From: a virus
Strand: one strand, 5' to 3'
Length of the DNA: 64,000 nt
Virus record (IMG/VR): IMGVR_UViG_3300048927_000250
Span: 62,001 to 126,000 of that record
Numbering within the stretch: the stretch's first letter is position 1; each line of letters begins with the position of its first letter. Both the position numbers and the translations under genes were made by a program. The notes under the pieces are model-generated. The model worked only from the letters and a program-made list of their open reading frames with translations. It had not been told where the DNA came from and ran no database searches. Positions 49,256 to 57,483 of this stretch are shown in pieces.

Positions 49256-51418
49256 TTAGTTGCTCAGGCGAACCAGGTATTCGCTCAGGCTTGGGTCGTA
49301 CCAGCTAACGAAGATTTCCATGTCCACACCGTCAGCCAGCAAGATACGGCGGCGGATAGCGAACAGTTCTTCTGCGATACCTTCGTGTTGACGCATCCCG
49401 TTAATGGCTTTAAACAGCAACGGAGAGGCTTCTTTGGTTACACGAGCGACACGCGTTGGCTTCCCGTTAGCACGCGGAGCCATCAGACCCAGTTCCATGG
49501 TAGAGAAGCTGGTCAGGATGGTGTCGAAACGTTCACGGTGATACACGCCACGATTAACTGCAACGTTGTCTTCACCGGCCGCAAACTCGATGCAGTGGAA
49601 CTGACGCATCAATTCACGGGCGAACTTGTTCAGACGTTCCACGGTTTGCACACCGAAGTCTTCTTTCAGGCGACCGAGGAATTCCACACCGTCAACGCCG
49701 AAGTCGTCAATCCAGCATGGCAGACCCAGGTTACCTTGCAGTGCACGGTTAACCGCAGCTGTGAACAGACGGTTGATGCCCACCCACAATGCCGGAGCAA
49801 TGGTCCCTTTCAGGTCCATCAGACGTTTGTGGTACTCCTGGTAGCTGTGGCCGTCGTGCCATTTGCTGGAGGTGAAGTCAATCAGCTGAAGCTTCAGGTC
49901 TTCGAACTCCGCATCGGTACGCGCAACGTACAGCAGTTCCATTTCGTTGGTGATACCCTGAATGGTAATTGGGTCAGAGTCTTCCGCCATGACGGTGTTC
50001 TCTGTTGCCAGCTGCCACATTTTCACCGTGAGGTCTTTCTTGCCCATGCCATAGACCGTGCCGTTTAACAGGACGGTATCCCCATTACGGGACGGCAGCT
50101 CCGGAGCGAAGGTCGGCATTGGTTCGCGTTCTTCTTCCGGCAGTTGCCCGTTGGCTTCTTCCCATTCCTTCATTTCGCGCTCGTGTTCCTTGCGCTGATG
50201 TTCTTCGTCTGCTTCGATATCGTTCAGACGGAAACGGGAAGTAGAAGCTACTTTGGTCAGCTGTGCACGAATCTGCGCAACTTCGTTCTCGTAGCTCTGT
50301 GGGCGACCTAAGTCAGGAATCACCGCATCATCGTAGTTCATGTCGACCTCAGTATACACGACATCCTGATAGCCATCTTCCGTCACCACTAAGCGCATAC
50401 GCACTACAGTCGGGTCGTACAGGACTGGCAGGTTTGGTTTGTTCGGGTCCAAAGGCTTACGCGGAAGCGTAGCAATGAATTCCGGGTTTTCGATGTCTGC
50501 ACCCAGCTCAATCAACTGTGCACGGGTCGGGCGGTCAGTCTTCGCCAACACTTTAGCTGGGTCCAGCGTTGCAGCATCACGAACAGGTTGTCCCATACGA
50601 CTTGGGCCGTTGTGGACAAACTTCACGGCTTCCGGTTCGCGGGCTGCGGCAGGTGCTACATTAACAACAGCTGGCTCTGGGAAATCCGGCACCGGTTGAG
50701 AGGCAGCCGGTTTTTCCTGAGTGATGCCACCACCTGCCAACTTCGCACGCATCTGTGCCAGTGCATCCTGGTTTTTATCCAGAACAGTGTTACCGGTAGA
50801 GCGTGGACGCTCTTCAGCGCGGCTGTAACGGTCAGAGACACGAGAAGGTTGTGCAGGTGCTCGGTCTTCTGGTAATGGACGGTCACGTAAGCGAGAACGC
50901 AATTCTTCACGTTCTTCACCACCGCGGGAAGAACGACGGGCGCTGCGGTCGTAATCACGACCACTGCTACGGTCACGTTCCTGACCACCACCAAAGCGGT
51001 CGCTTGGACGACCACGTTCGTCACGGTCATCGCGGTCACGACCGCGTCCACGGCCACCTCGACCACCACGGGCGTCTGAGAGCACGTCTTGCAGGTCTTC
51101 GGCTTTCTTGACGAACTTACGTGCGTCATCGTAGTCGCGGTCGTTCAGGTCGTCAGACAGACGTTTGTCCTTCAACACGAAGTCGGCGGCTTTCATGAAG
51201 ACCAGACCGGCGAGATGACGACTGTAGTCAAACTGACGGTCGTCGGACAGGTATTCCAGCGCATCAATTACCCACTTCATCAGCGAGTCAAATTCACGGT
51301 TAGTGAACTTGTCGATGCTCACTTCTTCGAAATACATTTCGATAACCATTGAACGGTCTTTCTTCAGAACATCAATCACGTCCAATTCGATATCACGGTC
51401 ACTTGGCAAACGGCTCAT
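49256..51418 (-). CDS. Arg/Asp/Gly-rich, partly disordered protein, 720 aa
   Basis: Residues 1-110 form a helical domain (DVIDVLKKDRSMVIEMYFEE; VFMKAADFVLKDKRLSDDLND). Residues 115-215 are low-complexity: ARGGRGGRGRGRDRDDRDER, then QERDRSSGRDYDRSARRSSR. A Pro/Ala/Glu linker follows, then a globular C-terminal half of about 400 residues with no motif I know (VYTEVDMNYDDAVIPDLG; FTSSKWHDGHSYQEY). RG-rich tracts often bind RNA or drive condensates. Start ATG 51418 after the second leader. Lies between the polymerase piece and the portal block, so likely late. Function unknown. Confidence 0.65.
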   Translation of the reverse strand: MSRLPSDRDIELDVIDVLKKDRSMVIEMYFEEVSIDKFTNREFDSLMKWVIDALEYLSDDRQFDYSRHLAGLVFMKAADFVLKDKRLSDDLNDRDYDDARKFVKKAEDLQDVLSDARGGRGGRGRGRDRDDRDERGRPSDRFGGGQERDRSSGRDYDRSARRSSRGGEEREELRSRLRDRPLPEDRAPAQPSRVSDRYSRAEERPRSTGNTVLDKNQDALAQMRAKLAGGGITQEKPAASQPVPDFPEPAVVNVAPAAAREPEAVKFVHNGPSRMGQPVRDAATLDPAKVLAKTDRPTRAQLIELGADIENPEFIATLPRKPLDPNKPNLPVLYDPTVVRMRLVVTEDGYQDVVYTEVDMNYDDAVIPDLGRPQSYENEVAQIRAQLTKVASTSRFRLNDIEADEEHQRKEHEREMKEWEEANGQLPEEEREPMPTFAPELPSRNGDTVLLNGTVYGMGKKDLTVKMWQLATENTVMAEDSDPITIQGITNEMELLYVARTDAEFEDLKLQLIDFTSSKWHDGHSYQEYHKRLMDLKGTIAPALWVGINRLFTAAVNRALQGNLGLPCWIDDFGVDGVEFLGRLKEDFGVQTVERLNKFARELMRQFHCIEFAAGEDNVAVNRGVYHRERFDTILTSFSTMELGLMAPRANGKPTRVARVTKEASPLLFKAINGMRQHEGIAEELFAIRRRILLADGVDMEIFVSWYDPSLSEYLVRLSN

Positions 51419-51421
51419 TTA

Positions 51422-51438
51422 GACAACCCCTTATTTAA
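51422..51438 (-). promoter_or_regulatory. Second repeated leader, copy 3
   Basis: Minus-strand TTAAATAAGGGGTTGTC upstream of ATG 51418. Unlike copies 1 and 2 it is not also an upstream stop codon; the upstream gene ends at 51449. Confidence 0.65.
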
Positions 51439-51448
51439 AGATACAAAG

Positions 51449-53101
51449 TTAGAAAGTTGAGATTTCATCTTTCATCATGTTCAGCAGGTTCACGTACTTC
51501 GGATTACGGATAAACATCCCGTCATCGTCAATCCACGCAAACGGATTCAGTTTGGTGCGGCCATCCGGAGACGGTTTCGGGAAGTTGCAGTAGCTGCCAC
51601 ATTCCACAACCGACGGGTGAAGATGGTAACTCACGTCGTTGACGTTGATTACTTTCTTCTTCTTCCCTTTCTGGATGACTGCGTTGGTCTGGCGGATGAT
51701 GTTACAGGTGTACTTAAACAAGTAACAGTCACCAGGGAACTGCACGCTGGTAATCTCACCGTGGCTACGGCGGCCCATGGGGAAGGAAAGAATGTTAATC
51801 TTCTTACCGAGTAACAGCTTGATTTTCTGTAACGAAATCGGATGCCGTTCGCGGTTTAAAGACCAACCCAGGTTAAAGATGGCGTCGGTAATGCTCGAAT
51901 ACACGTAACGGTTTACCATCAGGTACTTACCCCACATGTTACCCGGGTCAGCGTTGTTCATGCGTTGCTGAATCGTGTCGTTCATGTGGATAAAGAACTC
52001 GTAGATATCCCGCACATCTATACCGATGTTACGTAAATCTCGCCGTGCTTTCACGTCCACGTAGCGGTCCAGAGAATCCAGGTGGTTGTCGATTTTGTTC
52101 AACAGTTTCCCTTCGCTCTCGTTACTGCGGTGAATCGTGTAGCCCATTACCACCTTCCAGGAATCCGGATGGTCAATGTTCTGGGCGTTGAAGTACAGCG
52201 GGAAGTGGTCAACCACGTAGAAGAAGTGTGCCGCTGCCGTGTGGAAGTCGGTGTTCTTCATGGTCAACTGGTCGGTACGGAACACCAGGTTTAACTGGGT
52301 CGGCATCCCATATTTCTTCGGCGAGTGCACCGGACGTCCGATACCGCAAGCGTACTTGGAACTGAGCACGGTCCATTGCTCACCCTGATACATCTCACGC
52401 ACATCGTTGACGTCGCAGACGATTACGTCCAGGCCGTAGAAACGACGGAAGACATCAGTAACACCGTACTTACAGAACAGGTAGTGACCGGTTGTGGAAA
52501 TGGTCTTGGGTAAATGACGCACTTCACTGGCTTTGGTTTTAGGGCGGGCATTATGCGCCGTTACCTTCACCACGTAGCTGTTAACCGTTTCCCCATCCTG
52601 CAAGAGCTGGTACTGCTGCGTCTCCATAGTAAACTTCGCACGGGCGAAGATGACAAACACGTCACGGTCAGTTACCGTAAACACCGGGTCGCCTAACACG
52701 GATGCAATCGTGTTGGTAGTACCCGAGAGCATAAGGTTACCGGCCTCCCCAGCGAAAGGTAAGAAGATGGGCTTGGGAATCAGCGTCTCTTGTTTCGTTT
52801 TGGGGTCAGTATACTTGAACAGCATTTCTGCCAAGTACAGGTCAGATTCAGCAATGTCAAACTCACGCTTGCCGCTGTCGGATTTCATTAGGGTTTCTTT
52901 GACGGTTTCTAACGGCGATAACCGGCGTATACCCATGTAACGGAATTCCGGAGGAAAACCCTCATCAGCGCAGCGTGCCACCGAGTCAAGATACTCGAGG
53001 TCGCTTTCCATCGCCTCGCCCACAAAGCCTTCGCAGATGCGCGGGTTGAACTGCGGCAGGTCATCATGGATAAAATCAAATAGTTCGAGGTCGAAGCTCA
53101 C
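51449..53101 (-). CDS. RNA polymerase beta subunit, N-terminal/middle fragment, 550 aa
   Basis: Start chosen at GTG 53101 with GGAGG 5 bases upstream; ATG 53113 has no site. Residues 111-141 (PIFLPFAGEAGNLMLSGT and onward) align with the RpoB segment IPLMTDNGTFVINGTERV. The end, HPSVVECGSYCNFPKPSPDG (about 495-514) and KLNPFAWIDDDGMFIRNPKY, aligns with RpoB HPTHYGRVCPIETPEGPN and NSLSVYAQTNEYGFLETPY. So it covers the beta lobes and protrusion to about RpoB residue 600. It lies between capsid and portal genes, as phiKZ gp123 (non-virion polymerase beta part) does in my memory. The catalytic middle is not in this window. Confidence 0.7.
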   Translation of the reverse strand: MSFDLELFDFIHDDLPQFNPRICEGFVGEAMESDLEYLDSVARCADEGFPPEFRYMGIRRLSPLETVKETLMKSDSGKREFDIAESDLYLAEMLFKYTDPKTKQETLIPKPIFLPFAGEAGNLMLSGTTNTIASVLGDPVFTVTDRDVFVIFARAKFTMETQQYQLLQDGETVNSYVVKVTAHNARPKTKASEVRHLPKTISTTGHYLFCKYGVTDVFRRFYGLDVIVCDVNDVREMYQGEQWTVLSSKYACGIGRPVHSPKKYGMPTQLNLVFRTDQLTMKNTDFHTAAAHFFYVVDHFPLYFNAQNIDHPDSWKVVMGYTIHRSNESEGKLLNKIDNHLDSLDRYVDVKARRDLRNIGIDVRDIYEFFIHMNDTIQQRMNNADPGNMWGKYLMVNRYVYSSITDAIFNLGWSLNRERHPISLQKIKLLLGKKINILSFPMGRRSHGEITSVQFPGDCYLFKYTCNIIRQTNAVIQKGKKKKVINVNDVSYHLHPSVVECGSYCNFPKPSPDGRTKLNPFAWIDDDGMFIRNPKYVNLLNMMKDEISTF

Positions 53102-53119
53102 CTTATCCTCCATTGGTTG

Positions 53120-54160
53120 TCAAGAACGGAACCAATCCGCCAGCTTACTGATTACGGTAATTGCCCCGCCGATAATTCCGGCACTGGCAACAAACATCTT
53201 CAGGTGTTCGCTGTCGTCTTTACGGTCGAGGCTGCGGTATTCGAAATAGTCTTTGCGCTCGAGCGATTTCAGTTCGTTCTCATTCTTCAGGGTTAATATC
53301 TGTTTCTCGAAGTCTTGCTTCTCCCGCTCCCAGGCTTTCTCAGCTTCGGCGAAAATGTCACCGTGTGCTGCTGCTTCCGCCTGCGTCGGATAAAACTTTA
53401 TCGGACATTGTTCATCAGATGAGTGGAGCTCGTAAAAAACGATTTCCGTCCGCTTATCCACGTTTCCCGGAACGTAGACATAAATACCTGATGGCTGTAA
53501 CGGGTCAGTAACGGGTGACACCTTACAGACAAAGCCGTTGACGTTAATGTAGCGCGTTCCGAAAATGCCCTCATTATCTACCACGCCCATCATCAGTCCA
53601 GAGGTGGCCGATGACATGGTAGCAATACGCTCTTCAAACGCCAGTTGGAAATCCACGTTCTCTGACGGATGTTGAGGCAGGTGTTCGAGGCCATGCATGG
53701 AGACGACAACATCGAGTTCTTGCAGATATAACACCCCACCTTTATCCATTACATCTTTAGCGTCCAAGAAGTAATGATGCGTTAGCTTCGTGACCTGGAC
53801 AGAGGCCCCGTAGCGAGAAGGTTCAATTACTTGCGATACACGGGTACGGTCTAAAGTCATTCCGTTACCGGTGCGTCGCGTTACGTCATAATCCACTCCT
53901 TCTGTTGAGAAATACCCACAGGTATAGAACAGCCCTTTGCGTAGTTCCAGGACCACCTCTTTACTCGGGATGCGATGAACAATCCCGTCTCGTTCTCTCA
54001 CGTATAAGTCGATGCCCGTGTTGTTGACAATGCTCTTGGCACTCACATACCGCGGCAGAGTCTTTGGAATCTCCTCTTCTATAATGGTGCCTAAGACGGC
54101 TTTAAATGATGTAGCCTCCCGTCTGAAGCGGGGAGGTTTCCCGTGGTAGTGTGATTCCAT
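53120..54160 (-). CDS. Membrane-anchored or C-terminally hydrophobic protein, 346 aa
   Basis: Start ATG 54160. Beta-rich N-terminal 240 residues (GIDLYVRERDGIVHRIPS; GVLYLQELDVVVSMHG), then a charged coiled-coil stretch (EKAWEREKQDFEKQILTLKN) and one hydrophobic segment near the end (FVASAGIIGGAITVISKLADWF). It could insert its tail in a membrane or act in capsid assembly. Between the capsid and RNA polymerase genes. Function unknown. Confidence 0.5.
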   Translation of the reverse strand: MESHYHGKPPRFRREATSFKAVLGTIIEEEIPKTLPRYVSAKSIVNNTGIDLYVRERDGIVHRIPSKEVVLELRKGLFYTCGYFSTEGVDYDVTRRTGNGMTLDRTRVSQVIEPSRYGASVQVTKLTHHYFLDAKDVMDKGGVLYLQELDVVVSMHGLEHLPQHPSENVDFQLAFEERIATMSSATSGLMMGVVDNEGIFGTRYINVNGFVCKVSPVTDPLQPSGIYVYVPGNVDKRTEIVFYELHSSDEQCPIKFYPTQAEAAAHGDIFAEAEKAWEREKQDFEKQILTLKNENELKSLERKDYFEYRSLDRKDDSEHLKMFVASAGIIGGAITVISKLADWFRS

Positions 54161-54163
54161 AAT

Positions 54164-54238
54164 TTATCGCCCTGCGGGATAAACGCCGTTTGTTCCAAAT
54201 CGCTGATGAGCAGAAGTTCCTAAAGTTCTGTCTAACAT
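54164..54238 (-). CDS. Possible leader peptide, 24 aa
   Basis: A small frame (MLDRTLGTSAHQRFGTNGVY, then PAGR) with GGAACGGGG before ATG 54238. It ends 3 bases before ATG 54160. The ribosome site is close and imperfect, and there is no conservation evidence, so it is weak. Confidence 0.2.
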   Translation of the reverse strand: MLDRTLGTSAHQRFGTNGVYPAGR

Positions 54239-54269
54239 CCCCGTTCCATTAACGGAATCGTTCAAGTAG

Positions 54270-54277
54270 GTAATATA
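54270..54277 (-). promoter_or_regulatory. TATATTAC promoter candidate
   Basis: Minus strand AAGAATATATTACCTAC, 110 bases upstream of ATG 54160, right after the capsid terminator. Exact TATATTAC octamer. Confidence 0.5.
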
Positions 54278-54300
54278 TTCTTGAAAGTTCTTTACATCGA

Positions 54301-54351
54301 CCGAAAACAAAAAAAAGAAAATAAAGCCCGGGAGCCCCGAAGGGCTCCCGG
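54301..54351 (-). terminator. Strong minus-strand terminator after the capsid gene
   Basis: Stem CCGGGAGCCC / GGGCTCCCGG (54328-54337 with 54342-54351), TTCG loop on the minus strand, then CTTTATTTTC and an 8-base T-run. Confidence 0.9.
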
Positions 54352-54474
54352 TACTTCAACTACGGCACTCTACACTGTCGCCGGAGGGTCTCGCCAACGA
54401 ACCCTCGGTGGGGCGTATCACGGTTTAGTGAAACCGTTCAACTGTGGGTTGACGATAGCCTGGCTGAGTGGAGT
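54352..54474 (-). other. Capsid gene 3' untranslated region with hairpins
   Basis: 123 bases with no gene between the capsid stop and its terminator. Two hairpins: CGGTTT / AAACCG (54421-54436) and GAGGGT / ACCCTC (54384-54406). It may stabilise the capsid mRNA or yield a small RNA. A plus-strand frame across it is not credible. Confidence 0.4.
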
Positions 54475-56775
54475 TCAAGGAGCTGGAGTAGCATCAGTGG
54501 TGGTGATGTCGCCAGATACCTTAGCAATAGTGCTGTAGGTAGTACGTTCTGCGATTGCAGCTTCCAGGTTCAGCACGTCGATGACAATCATCAGCGGCAG
54601 GAAGTGGAAGTGACGGTAGCGAGGCGTCAGACGGATTTCGTTCGCGATACGCTGTTCACGAATCATCGCGAAGTTAACGATGTACTCTGGAATCATGCCC
54701 AGGATGCCGTGGTCCAGCGGATGAATTTCGCTTTCACGTGGCAGGGTGAAGGTCATGATGACTTTGTCTTTCATACGCAGGTCAGAGATTGACGCTACGG
54801 TGAAGTCGAAGCCAATACCAGTGGTACGGTCGTCGCCCTGAATCATCAGGTAGTTCGGCAGACGTTTGTCAGTACCGATTGCAACGTGCGGTTTCGGGTT
54901 AGAGCCCGGGAACGCAGTTTCCAGCGCCGCAGAGTAACCGGTTTTCAGGTCAGCACGGTAGATAGCTTCCTGAATCACGGATACGAACAGACCCTGGATG
55001 TCTTCCACGCGGCCAGCAGAGTTGGTGCTGTTCAGTTCTGCCTGAACGTCCAGCTTGATGCGGCGGAAGTACGGACGAACGTAGTACTGACCCAGACCTT
55101 CCAGACCCGGCTGAGATTCCAGCGGATGTGCAGTGTCCTGGCCCAGGTAACGTTCCAGGGTGTCAACGCGGTTCAGCAGGGTGGTAACACCCGCGTTACG
55201 CAGTTGCAGACGGTATGCGTTTTGCAGCGCTTCCATACGCGGATAGACTTTTTCGTCGTCAGTCAGCGCAGGTTTCATGATGCACAGCGGGCTCAGAGTT
55301 GGAATCATGAAGCCGTGTTTCATCACGTCGGAGTCAATCAGCAGACCACGTTCCAGCTGGTTGATGTTGGTCAGGCGGCTTTCCAGGCTGTAACCAGCCG
55401 GAGAGAACGTGATACCAGCAATCAGCGGAGCCAGAGTTGCGTCGGACAGAGCCACTTCCTGACCCTGGGCGTTGAACGCTTTCGCGATGCGCAGTTCAGG
55501 TGCACGAGTGTCACCGTTACCGCTTTCAACGTTCATCTCACCGTCAACCTTGATGCTCAGGTGGATGGTGTAGCCAGCATCTTGCAGCGGCTTCAGGATA
55601 GCAGAAGCAGCTTTAGAGTGCAGCTTGGTGTCCGGGGTAATCGGCAGGCTGTCGTTGTGGAACTTAACAGTGGTCTGACGGAAGTTCATTTCGCGGGTAG
55701 CCAGGTACTGCGCGAAGTTAGAACGGTTCACGTCGAAGTCAACTGCTTCGTTCACGCCACCTTTGCTGACTTTAACAATCAGCTCACCCAGCGCGATACG
55801 GCTGTCCAGTGAATCGGTGTGGTTCGGCGTACCCTTCTGCATACGAGAAGGAGTCTGCGCCAGGTTGATGAGACTGAAGCTACCAGCGTTGAACGCCAGG
55901 TAGTTAGTCTGGAACTCTTCACCAGACTGCTCAACAGTGGTCGGAGCAACCAGAGTTGGGTCGATGAAGTATTTGTCGTTTTTGCCGGTTTGCAGGCACG
56001 GAATCAGGTCGGTAGTATCCGTTTCCAGGATTTCGTGGTTCAGCAGACCTTCCAGGATGTTACGCTTCTGGAAGTCACCAGCATCGCCAGACTGGTCAGG
56101 AGCTTTCCAACCGTCCCAGACTACGTTACGACGCACGGTCATGATGAAGCCCGCGTTGTCCGGAGTCAGGATTTGGGTTTTGTAGAACAGCTCGTTGAAC
56201 TCGTGCTGTTTCGCCGCCGTCATCGCGATGGAGTAAGAGTGCTGACGCCATTCGTCAGTTACTTTCTCATCGAATGATTCCATTGCTGGAAGTGCGCGCG
56301 AAGGAACAACAGGAATCGCACCAGCCGGACCAGAAGTAATCTGCTCGTGGCGGATTACGTCGTCAGCTTTAAAGCCAGCACCGGTTTCACCGATGTTGCT
56401 GTAGTAGCCGCCAACGTTGTTGTGACCTTGCAGCAGCACAGCGGCCGCTTCAGTGGCAACACGCTTCTGGGCAGCACGGATGTGCGGTACGGCGAAACCG
56501 TACGCTGCACCGCCCTGGGTGTCAGCTTCAGAAGCCAGCGCGAACGCAGACTCGGTTGCTACACGCTGAACTTCACCGAAAGCGGTGTCGTAGCTGTGTT
56601 GGAATGCATCGCGGTCGATACCGAAATCGCTGAAGGATTCAACGGCCACGGCCACCGCACCCGCCTGCTGCTTGTTCGGCAGGACGTTCAAGGTGTCATT
56701 TACCACTGAACCCAGTTTTTCGAAAAGGTCGCGGTAACCAGAGTTGCCCGCGGCTTTGGATTTGACAATAGCCAT
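54475..56775 (-). CDS. Major capsid protein candidate, 766 aa
   Basis: Start chosen at ATG 56775 (MAIVKSKAAGNSGYRDLF) after GGAAAG. The 21-codon extension upstream includes palindromic leader sequence and is unlikely to be coding. Codon use is the most extreme in the window (CTG, CGT, AAC, GGT), fitting the most abundant virion protein. N-terminal 150 residues are helical and Ala/Gln-rich, like a scaffold-type prodomain. The remainder has HK97-like mixed strands and a spine helix (QNAYRLQLRNAGVTTLLNRV). Own promoter region, terminator and long leader. Size and place match phiKZ gp120 as I recall it. Homology is not shown by motif. Confidence 0.65.
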   Translation of the reverse strand: MAIVKSKAAGNSGYRDLFEKLGSVVNDTLNVLPNKQQAGAVAVAVESFSDFGIDRDAFQHSYDTAFGEVQRVATESAFALASEADTQGGAAYGFAVPHIRAAQKRVATEAAAVLLQGHNNVGGYYSNIGETGAGFKADDVIRHEQITSGPAGAIPVVPSRALPAMESFDEKVTDEWRQHSYSIAMTAAKQHEFNELFYKTQILTPDNAGFIMTVRRNVVWDGWKAPDQSGDAGDFQKRNILEGLLNHEILETDTTDLIPCLQTGKNDKYFIDPTLVAPTTVEQSGEEFQTNYLAFNAGSFSLINLAQTPSRMQKGTPNHTDSLDSRIALGELIVKVSKGGVNEAVDFDVNRSNFAQYLATREMNFRQTTVKFHNDSLPITPDTKLHSKAASAILKPLQDAGYTIHLSIKVDGEMNVESGNGDTRAPELRIAKAFNAQGQEVALSDATLAPLIAGITFSPAGYSLESRLTNINQLERGLLIDSDVMKHGFMIPTLSPLCIMKPALTDDEKVYPRMEALQNAYRLQLRNAGVTTLLNRVDTLERYLGQDTAHPLESQPGLEGLGQYYVRPYFRRIKLDVQAELNSTNSAGRVEDIQGLFVSVIQEAIYRADLKTGYSAALETAFPGSNPKPHVAIGTDKRLPNYLMIQGDDRTTGIGFDFTVASISDLRMKDKVIMTFTLPRESEIHPLDHGILGMIPEYIVNFAMIREQRIANEIRLTPRYRHFHFLPLMIVIDVLNLEAAIAERTTYSTIAKVSGDITTTDATPAP

Positions 56776-56784
56776 TCTTCTCTT

Positions 56785-56849
56785 TCCTTCAACGTTGAAA
56801 GGTTTTGGTGTCAAGTACTTGACGAGTGATATTATCACATACCATAATA
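56785..56849 (-). promoter_or_regulatory. Capsid gene leader with palindromes and promoter candidate
   Basis: The capsid leader contains three short palindromes: TTCAACGTTGAA (56788-56799), GTCAAGTACTTGAC (56810-56823) and the near-palindrome GTGATATTATCAC (56826-56838). Minus strand TATGTGATAATATCACTC may be the promoter. They could be operators or mRNA hairpins. Confidence 0.4.
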
Positions 56850-56867
56850 GGCGCTAGTACTAGCGCC
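56850..56867 (-). terminator. Palindromic hairpin with embedded stop codon
   Basis: Perfect 18-base palindrome GGCGCTAGTACTAGCGCC. The TAG stop of the 56860 gene is inside the stem. Followed by TATTATGG on the minus strand, so only a weak T-run. Confidence 0.5.
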
Positions 56868-57435
56868 CGCTCACGGCGTGACGGAGATAGCGTCTGAAAA
56901 CCTCAAGTTCTTTGAACTCGGGGAATTCCGCAATCCCACTTAACGATTCGATAACGGCATTGTAAAATGCACGGTCATCTTGGTACACCGGTGTAGTGCT
57001 CCCTATAAGAAGCAGGGTATTCGCGTCGACACGCACCGGTGTGTAAAACTCGGCATCGAGCGGATTGGTTTCTAACACACCAATAGCAGAATCTCCACCG
57101 GTCACTTCTTTCAGCTTCGCGTCGCGGTACAATTTCTCCTTCAACGCTTCAATTGCTTTCTCGTGCTCGAGGTAGAACGCTGCGTTTTCATCGCAGTCTG
57201 CTATGGTATGGAAGTCGGAAAAAACTTTATCTGTCAGACGATGGAGGTCGCGTTGGACGAGCGTGTAAATAAATACTTCGTCCAGTGTTACTATAGACGC
57301 TTGACCTTCACACGCCACCAATTTGGGAAAAGACAGCACGTCGAGGTACGTACAGTTTTTGGTTTCGCTAATTGCTGATGCGAGCCAAGACGGCACAATA
57401 CCTACGCGGAGCTGCTTGAGCAACTTGTTTCGCAT
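56860..57435 (-). CDS. Unrecognised protein, 191 aa
   Basis: Start chosen at ATG 57435 with CTGGAG 7 bases before it; a GTG 27 bases upstream is weaker. Helical with a short strand segment (FYTPVRVDANTLLLIGSTTP). C-terminal RRYLRHAVSGR is basic. Lies just upstream of the capsid gene with a palindromic stop. Function unknown. Confidence 0.5.
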   Translation of the reverse strand: MRNKLLKQLRVGIVPSWLASAISETKNCTYLDVLSFPKLVACEGQASIVTLDEVFIYTLVQRDLHRLTDKVFSDFHTIADCDENAAFYLEHEKAIEALKEKLYRDAKLKEVTGGDSAIGVLETNPLDAEFYTPVRVDANTLLLIGSTTPVYQDDRAFYNAVIESLSGIAEFPEFKELEVFRRYLRHAVSGR

Positions 57436-57461
57436 ACGGGTCTCCAGATGGGATTTCTGCA

Positions 57462-57483
57462 CATATCATAAAACTGTCGGGGT
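57462..57483 (+). promoter_or_regulatory. Promoter candidate before the helicase gene
   Basis: Plus strand CATATCATAAAACTGTCGGGG. AT-rich CATATCATAAA and a GGGG site close to the ATG. Confidence 0.3.

Noticed and set aside
54281-54538. Plus-strand frame across the capsid terminator
   Set aside because: Runs through the terminator and hairpins, and has no ribosome site.
54886-55812. Plus-strand open frame of 308 codons inside the capsid gene
   Set aside because: It arises from the strong codon bias of the capsid gene on the other strand; composition (Val/Gln/Arg-rich) is shadow-like and there is no ribosome site.
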